Source of the DNA: a virus
DNA: 49,316 bases
Strand: one strand, 5' to 3'
IMG/VR virus record: IMGVR_UViG_3300038701_003038
Span: 1-49,316 of that record
In this document: positions 15,216 through 23,529 of the stretch, one piece after another
How the letters are laid out: the number at the start of each line of letters is the position of its first letter
How positions within the stretch are numbered: position 1 is the first letter of the stretch
Program-made: the position numbers and the translations under genes
The notes under the pieces: generated by a model
Told to the model about the DNA's origin: nothing
What the model saw: only the letters and a program-made list of their open reading frames with translations
The model's database searches: none

Positions 15216-16028
15216 ATGTTTGATATCAATGAATTCGTAGGGCAATTAGCCCAACCAGAAATTATTGACGCTGACTACCTCGGTGACCACGTTGGCGACT
15301 TGAAAATACTGGTTACACCGCCTGGCTGGCGTACCAATCAACTCACAGAACTTTTACCGGCTCCACTCAAAATACAATCAGAGATCGTTGTTAACGATGT
15401 GGAAAGTTTTTCTTCGTATCTGGCCGACTTTGTTGATCAAGGCACTCCTCCTCGTGTATTCGCCGACGAAGCAACCAAAAGCATTGTGGCAATACTGGAC
15501 GCCCACCAGAAAAACAAACCCTCGCATCAGTACCATCGCGTTACCCTGTTAATGCATGAGTCTCCCGAGTGGGAAATTTGGAAAAAGTTCTGCGGTGAAT
15601 ACGTCAACAAATCCGTATTCACGCGCTTCATCGAAAACAACATGGAGCAAATCATTGGCGAGTTTTCCGGTGTCAAGTTGCTGGAGATGTGCCGCGACAT
15701 TAGAGCAACTTCTGGCTCCAGTGCTGAATTCAAGGAAGATCTGGAATCCGGTCAACGGCAACTCGCAGTTTCCAATGAATCCGGTGTCACTGCAGGCAAA
15801 TCAAGAATTGCGTTTCCGGAACTGATTAACGTTCAGCTTCGGGTATTTAAAGGTGATATCGAGTTCGACTTTCAGGCCAGGCTTCGTTGGGACTACACCG
15901 ATGGACAGCTCACTTTCGCGATAGATCTAAAAGACTACCGCATTGTTGAAGAACTTTGTTTCCTCAAGATTGCGGAGCAAGTCGCAACTAAGACTGAATT
16001 GCACGTGCTTACTGGCAAGCCAGGTTAA
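15216..16028 (+). CDS. DUF2303 family protein (YfdQ-like)
   Basis: 270 residues, full family length. Recognisable words are LKILVTPPGWRT near residue 30, FADEATKSIVAILDAHQ near 85, SPEWEIWKKFCG near 115, FIENNMEQI near 140 and a C-terminal domain with IEFDFQARLRWDY. Homologues such as E. coli YfdQ occur in many prophages next to DNA-metabolism genes, but the biochemical role is unknown to me. The start directly abuts the upstream stop. Confidence 0.8.
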   Translation: MFDINEFVGQLAQPEIIDADYLGDHVGDLKILVTPPGWRTNQLTELLPAPLKIQSEIVVNDVESFSSYLADFVDQGTPPRVFADEATKSIVAILDAHQKNKPSHQYHRVTLLMHESPEWEIWKKFCGEYVNKSVFTRFIENNMEQIIGEFSGVKLLEMCRDIRATSGSSAEFKEDLESGQRQLAVSNESGVTAGKSRIAFPELINVQLRVFKGDIEFDFQARLRWDYTDGQLTFAIDLKDYRIVEELCFLKIAEQVATKTELHVLTGKPG

Positions 16029-16033
16029 AGAAA

Positions 16034-16102
16034 TTCGGGTGGGCCGAGTACTCCACCCAGCAAGTTTCTTCCCTCTTTCTTGCTGGCCTCGCCCCACCCG
16101 AA
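16034..16102. repeat. Large two-part stem-loop between genes
   Basis: An outer stem pairs 16034-16048 with 16088-16102 (14 of 15 positions). An inner perfect 8-bp stem pairs CCAGCAAG (16057-16064) with CTTGCTGG (16079-16086) around a 14-base loop, with an 8-base bulge on the left side. No T tract follows on the plus strand. It fills the gap before the ATG at 16122 and may control or process the rightward transcript. Confidence 0.7.
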
Positions 16103-16121
16103 ACCAATGGGTCACAGGCAA

Positions 16122-16343
16122 ATGAACCAAAAATCGGTAGATACAAGCGAGCTATTTCTGCCTGCTCCATTTAGGGAGTACCAGGCTCTCACCAATGGCG
16201 GGCAGTTTAATGTGGATCTGACTCAAGATCAGGCGGCTGTGTGTCTAAAAGCACACGACTACGGCATAGATGCGTTGAGTATCGAAGAGAAATCTGAGCT
16301 AAGCATTATCGTCAGCAAACTCAAGAGCGAGATATGGCCGTGA
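16122..16343 (+). CDS. Hypothetical small protein
   Basis: 73 residues from the ATG at 16122 (weak ACAGG upstream); an earlier ATG at 16080 is inside the stem-loop. Composition is ordinary, with a QDQAAVCLKAHDYGIDALSI helix. No family recognised. Confidence 0.55.
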   Translation: MNQKSVDTSELFLPAPFREYQALTNGGQFNVDLTQDQAAVCLKAHDYGIDALSIEEKSELSIIVSKLKSEIWP

Positions 16344-16519
16344 ACGGATTCCAAAAGAAACAGCTTGAGCGAATCGTCAATCCTAAAAAGCTTCCCAAAA
16401 GAGAACTTACAGATTGGGAAGTTGGGTTTCAGGAATATCTGCGAACACTCGGTGAAGAACACGAGTTCACCCCCGCGGAGAACAAGAAGCTCAATGAAGT
16501 TGCGGGGTTATTCGCATGA
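16334..16519 (+). CDS. Hypothetical small protein upstream of methyltransferase
   Basis: 61 residues, basic and helical, overlapping both neighbours (ATGA at its 3' end). It is coupled to the cytosine methyltransferase gene; no motif recognised. Confidence 0.55.
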   Translation: MAVNGFQKKQLERIVNPKKLPKRELTDWEVGFQEYLRTLGEEHEFTPAENKKLNEVAGLFA

Positions 16520-17970
16520 GTCCCCGAAGAGACTACCAAAACAAACTGGATCTCGGCGATGAACTTTTTATTGATAACTTCGCGGGAGGCGGTGGCGCGT
16601 CCACCGGTGCAGAGTGGGCCCTTGGCCGGCCCGTAGATATCGCGATTAATCATTCGCCACAGGCTTTAGCAGTTCACAAAGCTAATCACCCACACACGGT
16701 ACATCTGTGTGGTGACGTGTGGGAGCAGGATCCAAGGGTTGTTACTAAGGGTAGACCCGTTGGGGGAGCCTGGTTTAGTCCAGACTGCAAACACTTTTCA
16801 AAAGCCAAAGGCGGTCGGCCGGTGGAAAAGAACATTCGTGGTCTCGCATGGGTCGCGGTTCGATACGCCGCTACCGTGCGCCCACGTGTCATCTACCTTG
16901 AAAATGTAGAGGAATTTCTCACCTGGGGGCCACTAGACGACAGGAATCTTCCCTGCAAAAAGCGTAAGGGGCAGACATTCTTGAAGTGGAAGCAAGAGCT
17001 AGAAAAACTTGGCTACGAGGTTCAATGGCGAATCCTGAGGGCTTGTGACTATGGCGCGCCCACATCGCGAAAGCGTCTCTTTGTAATCGCCCGGTGTGAT
17101 GGATCGCCTATCGTTTGGCCTGAACCAACCCATGGCCCGGGACTAACTCCTTTTCGAACTGCTGCGGACTGCATTGATTGGTCGATTCCATGCCCTTCTA
17201 TTTTTGAGCGGAAACGGCCTCTTGCCGAAAAGACGTTAGAAAGGATCGCTAAAGGCATTCAAAAGTTCGTCATCGACGACCCGGACCCTTTCATTGCCAA
17301 AAACTCAGCACCAATCATTACCAGGCTGGGGCAAACCAAATGGTCTGAGAATCCAGCAAAACGTGTTGACGAGCCGATCACGACGGTGGTTAGCAAGCAA
17401 GAGCACCTGGTTGCCGCGCCACACTTAATCTCGGTTCCCAGCATTATCAAGCATTTCGGCGGAGTAACAGGCGTTCGCGCGGACAAATCTTACCCCACAA
17501 TCACGGCTCGTGGCACACAGAATCAACTGCTGATTTCCCACTTGCTGACTCTACGCAACAACATGTACGGACAAGATCTTAGAGAACCTATTCCAACAAT
17601 TTCTGCAGGTGGACACCACCATGCTGAAGTTCGATCACTGCTTATCAAGTATTACGGGGCTCGATCTGGGCAATACCAGCGGCCAGACGAACCGATACAC
17701 ACGATCCCTACAAAGACGCGGTACGCATTGGTTACTGTCCACGGCATTGACTACATCATTGTAGATATTGGTATGCGAATGCTCACACCACGCGAGTTAT
17801 TCAGAGCACAGGGCTTCCCTGAGTCTTACATCATCGATCCTGACTTCGAAGGAAAGCCACTAATCAAAACGGCCCAGACCATGTGTTGCGGCAACAGTGT
17901 GCCTCCACACTTGAGTCACGCACTGGTCAAGGCAAATTCAACTCAGAACTCAATCAGTAAGGTTGCATAG
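16516..17970 (+). CDS. DNA C5-cytosine methyltransferase
   Basis: 484 residues. Motif I is FAGGGGAS (residue 22), the catalytic Cys is C91 in SPDCKHFS, motif VI is ENV (129-131), motif VIII is around DYGAPTSRKRLFVIARC, and motifs IX-X are LTPRELFRAQGFP and CGNSVPPHLSHAL. SPDC in place of the usual PPCQ is typical of a phage subgroup. It methylates cytosine C5 in DNA using SAM. There is no adjacent restriction gene, so it probably masks host restriction sites. The target-recognition domain (about 230-400) is long. Confidence 0.92.
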   Translation: MSPRRDYQNKLDLGDELFIDNFAGGGGASTGAEWALGRPVDIAINHSPQALAVHKANHPHTVHLCGDVWEQDPRVVTKGRPVGGAWFSPDCKHFSKAKGGRPVEKNIRGLAWVAVRYAATVRPRVIYLENVEEFLTWGPLDDRNLPCKKRKGQTFLKWKQELEKLGYEVQWRILRACDYGAPTSRKRLFVIARCDGSPIVWPEPTHGPGLTPFRTAADCIDWSIPCPSIFERKRPLAEKTLERIAKGIQKFVIDDPDPFIAKNSAPIITRLGQTKWSENPAKRVDEPITTVVSKQEHLVAAPHLISVPSIIKHFGGVTGVRADKSYPTITARGTQNQLLISHLLTLRNNMYGQDLREPIPTISAGGHHHAEVRSLLIKYYGARSGQYQRPDEPIHTIPTKTRYALVTVHGIDYIIVDIGMRMLTPRELFRAQGFPESYIIDPDFEGKPLIKTAQTMCCGNSVPPHLSHALVKANSTQNSISKVA

Positions 17971-17974
17971 CAGA

Positions 17975-18247
17975 ATGAATCCAAAAGAGGGAGAGAACGG
18001 CTGGGAAGCATTCGACCAGGAAAGCGGTTTGTGGCGTCCCTGCGAAATAGTTGGAAAGGCTGATGATGACAACGATGAATGGGTCGTTAGCTATCTAGAT
18101 GCTGATGAAATTTCTCTGGAATTCTCAAACCGCAATCGAATGCGCAAGAAATGCAAAGGCAACCAAGCATCAGGCAGCACATTTCACCGGGCAACTAGAT
18201 TCAAAGCGCCAGTGATTATTCCAACACCAAAAGGAGGTAGTTCATGA
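17975..18247 (+). CDS. Hypothetical acidic small protein
   Basis: 90 residues from the ATG at 17975; a TTG four codons earlier is less likely. The N-terminal domain (GWEAFDQESGLWRPCEIVGK) looks like a small SH3/Tudor-like beta barrel and the C-terminus is basic. Coupled to the ATPase gene by overlap. Confidence 0.55.
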   Translation: MNPKEGENGWEAFDQESGLWRPCEIVGKADDDNDEWVVSYLDADEISLEFSNRNRMRKKCKGNQASGSTFHRATRFKAPVIIPTPKGGSS

Positions 18248-19938
18248 AAGAAATGAACATCCAGATCTCCGAAGAAATAGTTCTGCCTGCCGATGCCGTT
18301 ACGCAGACCTGGGGGATTGTAGGTAGACGTGGCTCGGGTAAAACCTACGGCGCCACCAAACTTTATGAGCTTTTCTATGAAACAGGTGTTCAGTGTGTTG
18401 CACTGGATCCCGTAGGCCTCTGGTACGGCCTTCGCCTGGACAAAGATGGCAAGAATCCAAGCGGCATTGACGTCCCAATCTTTGGTGGCTCCCATGGCGA
18501 CGTGCCACTAACAGACAAATCAGGTGCACTGATTGCAGACTTCATAGTTGAGAGTGGTACGTCTTGCATCATCGACGTATCCGAGTTTCGAAAGGCAAAA
18601 CGTAAGGTCTTTGTAGCCGATCTTGCAGAACAGCTGTTTCATGCTCACAAATCCGTTCGTAGGCCTATCCACCTGTTTATCGATGAAGCGCAGATATTCA
18701 TCCCACAACGCCCGGGTGAAGGTGAACAACGAATGCTTGGCGCGATGGAAGACATTGTGCGCCTAGGACGTAACTTTGGTATGGGCGCATCGCTAATCAC
18801 GCAACGGCCCCAATCAGTCAACAAAGAAGTGTTGAACCAGGTAGAGCCGTTGGTGGTTTTCCAACTCGCCGCTAAGCATGAACGTCGAGCGATCGAGGAA
18901 TGGATTGTCCACGCCGGTGCCGATATCAAACCAGAAATGATGAATCTATCTGCGCTCAAGAATGGCGACGGCTACTTTTGGTCTCCAGCATGGGTTGATC
19001 GTTTTGAGAGTATTCGATTCCTGGCGAAAAGAAGCTTCGACTCAACTGCAACACCGAAGTTAGGACAGACTCTGCAGTCACCAACCAAGTTAAAGCCGGT
19101 GGATATTGGCGTACTCAACGAAAAGATCTCGGCTCTTGTGCAAGAGGCCGAATCAAACGATCCCACGCTACTCAAGAAAACCATTCTGGATCTCGAATGG
19201 AAACTCCAGCACCAACAGGACGGATTATTCACTGAAGAAGAGGTCCGCGGTCGAATTTCAGCAGCACTTGAAGCACACCGACCTGAACCCAGCGTTGATA
19301 TAGAGGCATTAAAGTCAAAGCTTTCCGCGTGTCTTGACATTCTATCGGAAGAAATACCAAAACCTATCGCGACACCCATACCAGCGATCAGCGGAATAAA
19401 GCCGACAAACAATGAGGTCCCAAAAAATCTCATCAAACTATCGGGTAAAGAACTAACAGGTCCGCAAACGAGAATAGTCGATAGTTTGGCTTGGTGGCTT
19501 GCCACGCCGGTCAAAGGACCTTACACACGGGCTCAGGTGGCTTTCATTGCACAGTACAGTCCCAAAGGCAGTGCGTTCACAAATCCTCTTGGACAACTGC
19601 GCACTATGGGAATCGTTGAATTCCCTGCGCCAGGTATGGTCGATCTAGTGCCTAACTACAGACTAATTAGTGAGGTATTTAAACCAACCCAACAAGAACT
19701 GCACGAGGCGATCCTAAACAAACTATCAGGTCCACAACGGAAAATTCTTAAGCCCCTCCTGGCGGCTTACCCAAGAGAGATGAGCCGTTCGGAGCTGGCT
19801 ACCGCGTCTGAATATAGCGAAAAAGGCAGCGCTTTCACCAACCCTCTTGGGTCATTGCGCTCTTTAGGATTGGTTCAATTCCCGCAGCAGGGCTATGCCG
19901 TAGCGTCTCCCGACTTATTCTTTGGTGAAGATTCATGA
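18244..19938 (+). CDS. HerA/FtsK-like ATPase with tandem winged helices
   Basis: 564 residues. Walker A GRRGSGKT lies near residue 27, Walker B HLFIDEAQIF near 140, and a sensor region (GASLITQRPQSV) near 180: the core of the HerA/DUF87 clan of DNA-pumping ATPases. A coiled linker follows. The C-terminus holds two related repeats of about 65 residues, each containing LSG(K)...GPQ and (K/E)GSAFTNPLG(Q/S)LR, which look like winged helices binding DNA. HerA proteins form hexamers that move along DNA, often with a nuclease partner. Downstream are a winged-helix protein and a DHH phosphoesterase. Confidence 0.8.
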   Translation: MKEMNIQISEEIVLPADAVTQTWGIVGRRGSGKTYGATKLYELFYETGVQCVALDPVGLWYGLRLDKDGKNPSGIDVPIFGGSHGDVPLTDKSGALIADFIVESGTSCIIDVSEFRKAKRKVFVADLAEQLFHAHKSVRRPIHLFIDEAQIFIPQRPGEGEQRMLGAMEDIVRLGRNFGMGASLITQRPQSVNKEVLNQVEPLVVFQLAAKHERRAIEEWIVHAGADIKPEMMNLSALKNGDGYFWSPAWVDRFESIRFLAKRSFDSTATPKLGQTLQSPTKLKPVDIGVLNEKISALVQEAESNDPTLLKKTILDLEWKLQHQQDGLFTEEEVRGRISAALEAHRPEPSVDIEALKSKLSACLDILSEEIPKPIATPIPAISGIKPTNNEVPKNLIKLSGKELTGPQTRIVDSLAWWLATPVKGPYTRAQVAFIAQYSPKGSAFTNPLGQLRTMGIVEFPAPGMVDLVPNYRLISEVFKPTQQELHEAILNKLSGPQRKILKPLLAAYPREMSRSELATASEYSEKGSAFTNPLGSLRSLGLVQFPQQGYAVASPDLFFGEDS

Positions 19939-20390
19939 AATACATCGTGAGATTCATTGACGGTCCGTTAGTTGGTGAAGAAATGGAAGTGAGCGAACCC
20001 ACCTCCAAACAGGGGATCGAACACTATTTTTTCCAACTAAAGGAATACTCCGGCGACACTGAAGTTATCTACGCGTCTAGAAATGACGGAGACGCCAACA
20101 AACTCGTGGATTACCTATGGCGGGCGGCATTTGGTTTCTACAGCGCGTCTATCATGGAGAGAAGAGTTCTCAAGCTAATGATGCATCTAGGGGGTGAGGC
20201 GTCTGGAACTGAGATCGTTAAAGCATCTCAAGACCCTAATCTAAGATTGTCAATTTACGTCACTCTTTCCCGGTTAAGAGAAAAGGGAATGATCGAGCGT
20301 ACCAAAATGGTTAAGGACGCTCAGACTCAAGGCGTCAAGAAAATCTACTACAAACTGGTGTTCCCACACCAGGTGCTACCACCACTTTAG
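19935..20390 (+). CDS. Winged-helix DNA-binding protein
   Basis: 151 residues. The N-terminal 70 form a beta-rich unknown domain (KYIVRFIDGPLVGEEMEV); the C-terminal half is a winged helix (RRVLKLMMHLGGEASGTEIV, SIYVTLSRLREKGMIERTK) of PadR-like type. The start overlaps the ATPase stop. It might regulate this operon or serve as a DNA-binding adaptor for the ATPase. Confidence 0.6.
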   Translation: MKYIVRFIDGPLVGEEMEVSEPTSKQGIEHYFFQLKEYSGDTEVIYASRNDGDANKLVDYLWRAAFGFYSASIMERRVLKLMMHLGGEASGTEIVKASQDPNLRLSIYVTLSRLREKGMIERTKMVKDAQTQGVKKIYYKLVFPHQVLPPL

Positions 20391-20410
20391 ACTGAGGAGC
20401 GAGAATCGTT

Positions 20411-21385
20411 TTGAGCCAAAAACCAAAAACTCTATGCATTTACCACGATGGCTGCGCTGATGGCGTAGCTGCAGCCTGGGTTGTCCAAAGAGCACTTGGA
20501 AAGGACAACATTGAATTTCATCCAGCCGCCTACGGTACTCGCCCACCTGATGTATCTGGACGAAAAGTTGTGATCGTAGACTTCTCTTATCCAAAAGACA
20601 TCTTGTTGGAAATGGAACGTGAAGCTTCTTGGATACTTGTTCTTGATCATCATAAGACCGCAGCTCTAGCTCTGGATGATTTCCATGACGCTACTCAAAT
20701 GTTCCAAGTTGCACGGGCTGGTGATCACAAATTTTTGTCTGCTCTCGTAGATGCGCCAAACATTCCAAACATCGGCGTCCTGTTCGACATGAATCACTCA
20801 GGCGCTATGCTTGCATGGATGTTTTTCTTCGGCGGCCAGGCGCCACAGCTTATTTGTCACGTCGAAGATCGAGATTTATGGAAGTTCAACATTCCACGCA
20901 CAAGGGAAGTTATGGCGGCAGTGTTTTCATATCCGCTTACCGTCGAGCACTTCGATCTTCTGGTGCGCCATCCTATCTCTTCCCTAATAACTGAGGGCGA
21001 AGCGCTACTACGAAAGCAACGAGCTGACGTCGCGCTCCTTGCAAGTCAGTATGTGCGGACCGTGAACATTTGCGGCTTCGAAGTACCATGCGTTAATGCT
21101 CCTCACTTTTATGCAAGCGACATAGGAGACTATATTAACAAACGCGAACATGTGCCGTTCGTCGCAGTGTGTTGGATCACTGGAAACAGAATCAATTTCA
21201 GTTTGAGATCCCGCGAACAAGGGGAAGACGTGTCCAAAATTGCGGAGCAATTTGGTGGCGGGGGTCACAAAAAAGCAGCTGGATTTTTAGCGCCCGTGGC
21301 ACTGAACTCCCCCGCGCCATTTTCATTTAGTCCGGAGGTCTATGTACCGGACAACCGCGAAAAACTCTCTAAGGGTATCGACTAG
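20411..21385 (+). CDS. DHH-family phosphoesterase
   Basis: 324 residues from a TTG at 20411 with GAGGAGCGAG upstream. Motifs are YHDGCADGVAAAW (metal ligands), VDFSYP, the DHH signature LDHHKTA, VEDRDLW, and a C-terminal DHHA1-like GGGGHKKAAGF. DHH enzymes hydrolyse short oligonucleotides, cyclic dinucleotides or pyrophosphate in a Mn-dependent way; the substrate cannot be told from sequence. A phage copy could degrade defence signals or recycle nucleotides (inference). All visible catalytic motifs are intact. Confidence 0.88.
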   Translation: MSQKPKTLCIYHDGCADGVAAAWVVQRALGKDNIEFHPAAYGTRPPDVSGRKVVIVDFSYPKDILLEMEREASWILVLDHHKTAALALDDFHDATQMFQVARAGDHKFLSALVDAPNIPNIGVLFDMNHSGAMLAWMFFFGGQAPQLICHVEDRDLWKFNIPRTREVMAAVFSYPLTVEHFDLLVRHPISSLITEGEALLRKQRADVALLASQYVRTVNICGFEVPCVNAPHFYASDIGDYINKREHVPFVAVCWITGNRINFSLRSREQGEDVSKIAEQFGGGGHKKAAGFLAPVALNSPAPFSFSPEVYVPDNREKLSKGID

Positions 21386-21687
21386 TGTCTAGCGAGAGTC
21401 ACAAGCCACCAGAGGTCGAAGCTAACCAAAACGTGGCGTTGCGCGAGCACTGTTCACGGCATGTGAATGAACATCTTGTCCGGGAACTAAAGTTTCTCTT
21501 GAGCGAAGCTGAAGCTGGAAACTTGCGTTCTTTCATTTCTGTTAGCGGTTGGGTGGGTGGCTTCGCTGGAAATGGTTTTTCGTTTGGTGATTACTCAACG
21601 CCAGAGGAACAACTAATTGGAGAGTTCGAATATCTTAAGGCACGCATCATAGCCAAATACCTAAAGAACAACGGTTTCAACTCATGA
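21385..21687 (+). CDS. Hypothetical protein
   Basis: 100 residues from a GTG at 21385 overlapping the preceding stop. Helical with a Gly/aromatic stretch (GWVGGFAGNGFSFGDY). No family recognised; part of a run of three coupled small genes. Confidence 0.55.
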   Translation: MSSESHKPPEVEANQNVALREHCSRHVNEHLVRELKFLLSEAEAGNLRSFISVSGWVGGFAGNGFSFGDYSTPEEQLIGEFEYLKARIIAKYLKNNGFNS

Positions 21688-21914
21688 ACGCGTTATCTAA
21701 GACAAACCACCAGGCCGAGCTTGAGAGCCTTGAAGATATTGAAACAGCCATAAATCAATACATCCGAAAGACTGATCCTAAACTGGATGGCAATTACTAT
21801 CTGTGTGGTGTCGATCTCAAAAAGTTTGAAAGAGTCCTGAGATATACCGAGGAACGTAAAGCGGAAGTTATGGAAAAAATCAAACTCGAAGAATTCTTGG
21901 AGTCCTGCGAATGA
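21684..21914 (+). CDS. Hypothetical small protein
   Basis: 76 residues, coupled by ATGA to both neighbours. Helical and charged. No family recognised. Confidence 0.55.
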   Translation: MNALSKTNHQAELESLEDIETAINQYIRKTDPKLDGNYYLCGVDLKKFERVLRYTEERKAEVMEKIKLEEFLESCE

Positions 21915-22201
21915 AGATTTTAATTGAAGTTGCTGACGACGGTCGGACTGGATCTGTGGAGATAGACGGAAAAAGCTTCGTCTTAGAAGGAAATTATGGG
22001 AGCGGTTCCGTGGGTATTCAGGCAATCCCTGAAGAGACACAAGAAAACTCTTTTGGGGGACTCGTCATTTCCGAGATTGGCACTGATTTCTTGAAATTGT
22101 TGCACGCTAAACAGGTGGCAGCTGAATCTAACCTAGAAACCTGGTCGATCTCTGCAGACGAATGTTTGCTTGAGAGAATCCAGAAGGCACTCTGGTTCTA
22201 A
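21911..22201 (+). CDS. Hypothetical small protein
   Basis: 96 residues, acidic, with a beta-rich N-terminus (KILIEVADDGRTGSVEIDGK). No family recognised. Four bases separate it from the excisionase gene. Confidence 0.55.
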   Translation: MKILIEVADDGRTGSVEIDGKSFVLEGNYGSGSVGIQAIPEETQENSFGGLVISEIGTDFLKLLHAKQVAAESNLETWSISADECLLERIQKALWF

Positions 22202-22204
22202 CCG

Positions 22205-22531
22205 ATGACCAAATGTTGTTCAACTTGCGGCAGCGAGGTTCACACAGAATGGGTTTCGATAGAGGAGTACTCGAATTTGTCCGGGTTTCCTGTTAGAACT
22301 ATCAGAGGATTTATCGCCAGATACTGGACTGAGGGGGTCGAATACTCATCTCATGTGCCTGGCGGTCGCCTAGCTATCAACATCAAACAGGCAGACGCTT
22401 CATGGCCCACAAAGGTCTCGAGCCCAGAAAAAACTCCATCCGAGTCCAACTCTATGGAGTCCGCTGGAACGTACCAGGTAAGCCCACCAAGACGCAGCAA
22501 GCACTCGTTGCGAGACAACGCGCCTCGATAA
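22205..22531 (+). CDS. Excisionase (Xis-like)
   Basis: 108 residues. The segment EWVSIEEYSNLSGFPVRTIR then GGRLAINIKQADASW is the winged-helix pattern of phage excisionases, preceded here by an extra CCSTCG pair. It is expected to bind the attachment site and turn the integrase toward excision. Its 3' end overlaps the integrase start by 130 bases in another frame, a compact arrangement also known from lambda, where xis and int overlap. Confidence 0.75.
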   Translation: MTKCCSTCGSEVHTEWVSIEEYSNLSGFPVRTIRGFIARYWTEGVEYSSHVPGGRLAINIKQADASWPTKVSSPEKTPSESNSMESAGTYQVSPPRRSKHSLRDNAPR

Positions 22532-23529
22532 AGTCACGCGTTGATGAGCTAGGAGAAGATATCCACGACGTCCTTGCCGATGTATATGGCCCGAAAGAGC
22601 ATAAGCGGGCCGGGACACTGGGGTACTATTTCCAACATTTCATTGACGTAGTAGCGCCTGAAACAGTCGTTCGCAGTACGCTGATGGGCTATGAATCAGC
22701 TTATAACGCCAATTGGCGAGAATTCGATAACACGCCAATCAATCGAATCCCTATCACCCAACTGCAGCGTGCCCTCGCGGCGAAGGAAGTCAGTAAAAAG
22801 ACCAGGCGCAACGCGCTATCAGTACTTCGTTTAACTTACGATTGCGCTGTGCCAGAAGTGTTCGATAAAAATCCCATTGACGATTGGACTATTCCAAGAT
22901 CAAAGGACGATCCAGCACCAGAGCCAGATCCATATGACGACAATGAATGGCCGGTTTTGTTGTCTTGGCTTCATGAGAATGAAGAATCGAAGAAGGCCTG
23001 GCGTTACTTCACCCATGGGTTTGGATCGGGGATGCGAACTGGTGAGTTACTCGGGGCGCCATGGGAAGCCTTGGAAAAACCTTACGAACGAGTTACGCAA
23101 GAGATAGTCCGGCGCAAGGTTCAGAAATACACCAAAACCACAAACAGCCAGGGACGCATAATTCTTCTGCCGGAATTCGTCTGGGATATGCTGGGTTCGA
23201 ACCCCACAAGGTTTAAAAAGACATTCATCCACCTGAACACGTTGGATTCAAATCCTAACTGGGATGCCGACTGGTACATGATGTGGTGGAAGAAGGCGCA
23301 TGAAGCTACAAGAGTGCGAAGACGTTTGGGTTTGTATCCTTGGCGTTCGACCTATATTTCTCTGATGATCAGCGCCGGTGAGGATGAGTACGACGTAGCT
23401 AGGTTCTCAGGCAATTCACCGGCTATTATCAAAAAGCATTATTTGAAGCATCGGAGGGACAGGGATGCTGATACGGCCTACAAGTCCAGAATGGATCAAA
23501 GATTCACGCAAATACTGAAGCCAAAATGA
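22402..23529 (+). CDS. int: Tyrosine integrase
   Basis: 375 residues. The N-terminus (KGLEPRKNSIRVQLYGVRW) is the arm-binding domain seen in many tRNA-targeting phage integrases. A core-binding domain (about 70-155) and a catalytic domain follow. Catalytic residues readable are R212 (GMRTGELLG), K245 or K242 in the beta hairpin, R315 and nucleophile Y347. The two usual histidines appear as Y312 and N338. The attachment site lies 0.8 kb downstream with paired arm repeats. The enzyme joins attP to a host tRNA gene, probably tRNA-Asp. Confidence 0.93.
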   Translation: MAHKGLEPRKNSIRVQLYGVRWNVPGKPTKTQQALVARQRASIKSRVDELGEDIHDVLADVYGPKEHKRAGTLGYYFQHFIDVVAPETVVRSTLMGYESAYNANWREFDNTPINRIPITQLQRALAAKEVSKKTRRNALSVLRLTYDCAVPEVFDKNPIDDWTIPRSKDDPAPEPDPYDDNEWPVLLSWLHENEESKKAWRYFTHGFGSGMRTGELLGAPWEALEKPYERVTQEIVRRKVQKYTKTTNSQGRIILLPEFVWDMLGSNPTRFKKTFIHLNTLDSNPNWDADWYMMWWKKAHEATRVRRRLGLYPWRSTYISLMISAGEDEYDVARFSGNSPAIIKKHYLKHRRDRDADTAYKSRMDQRFTQILKPK

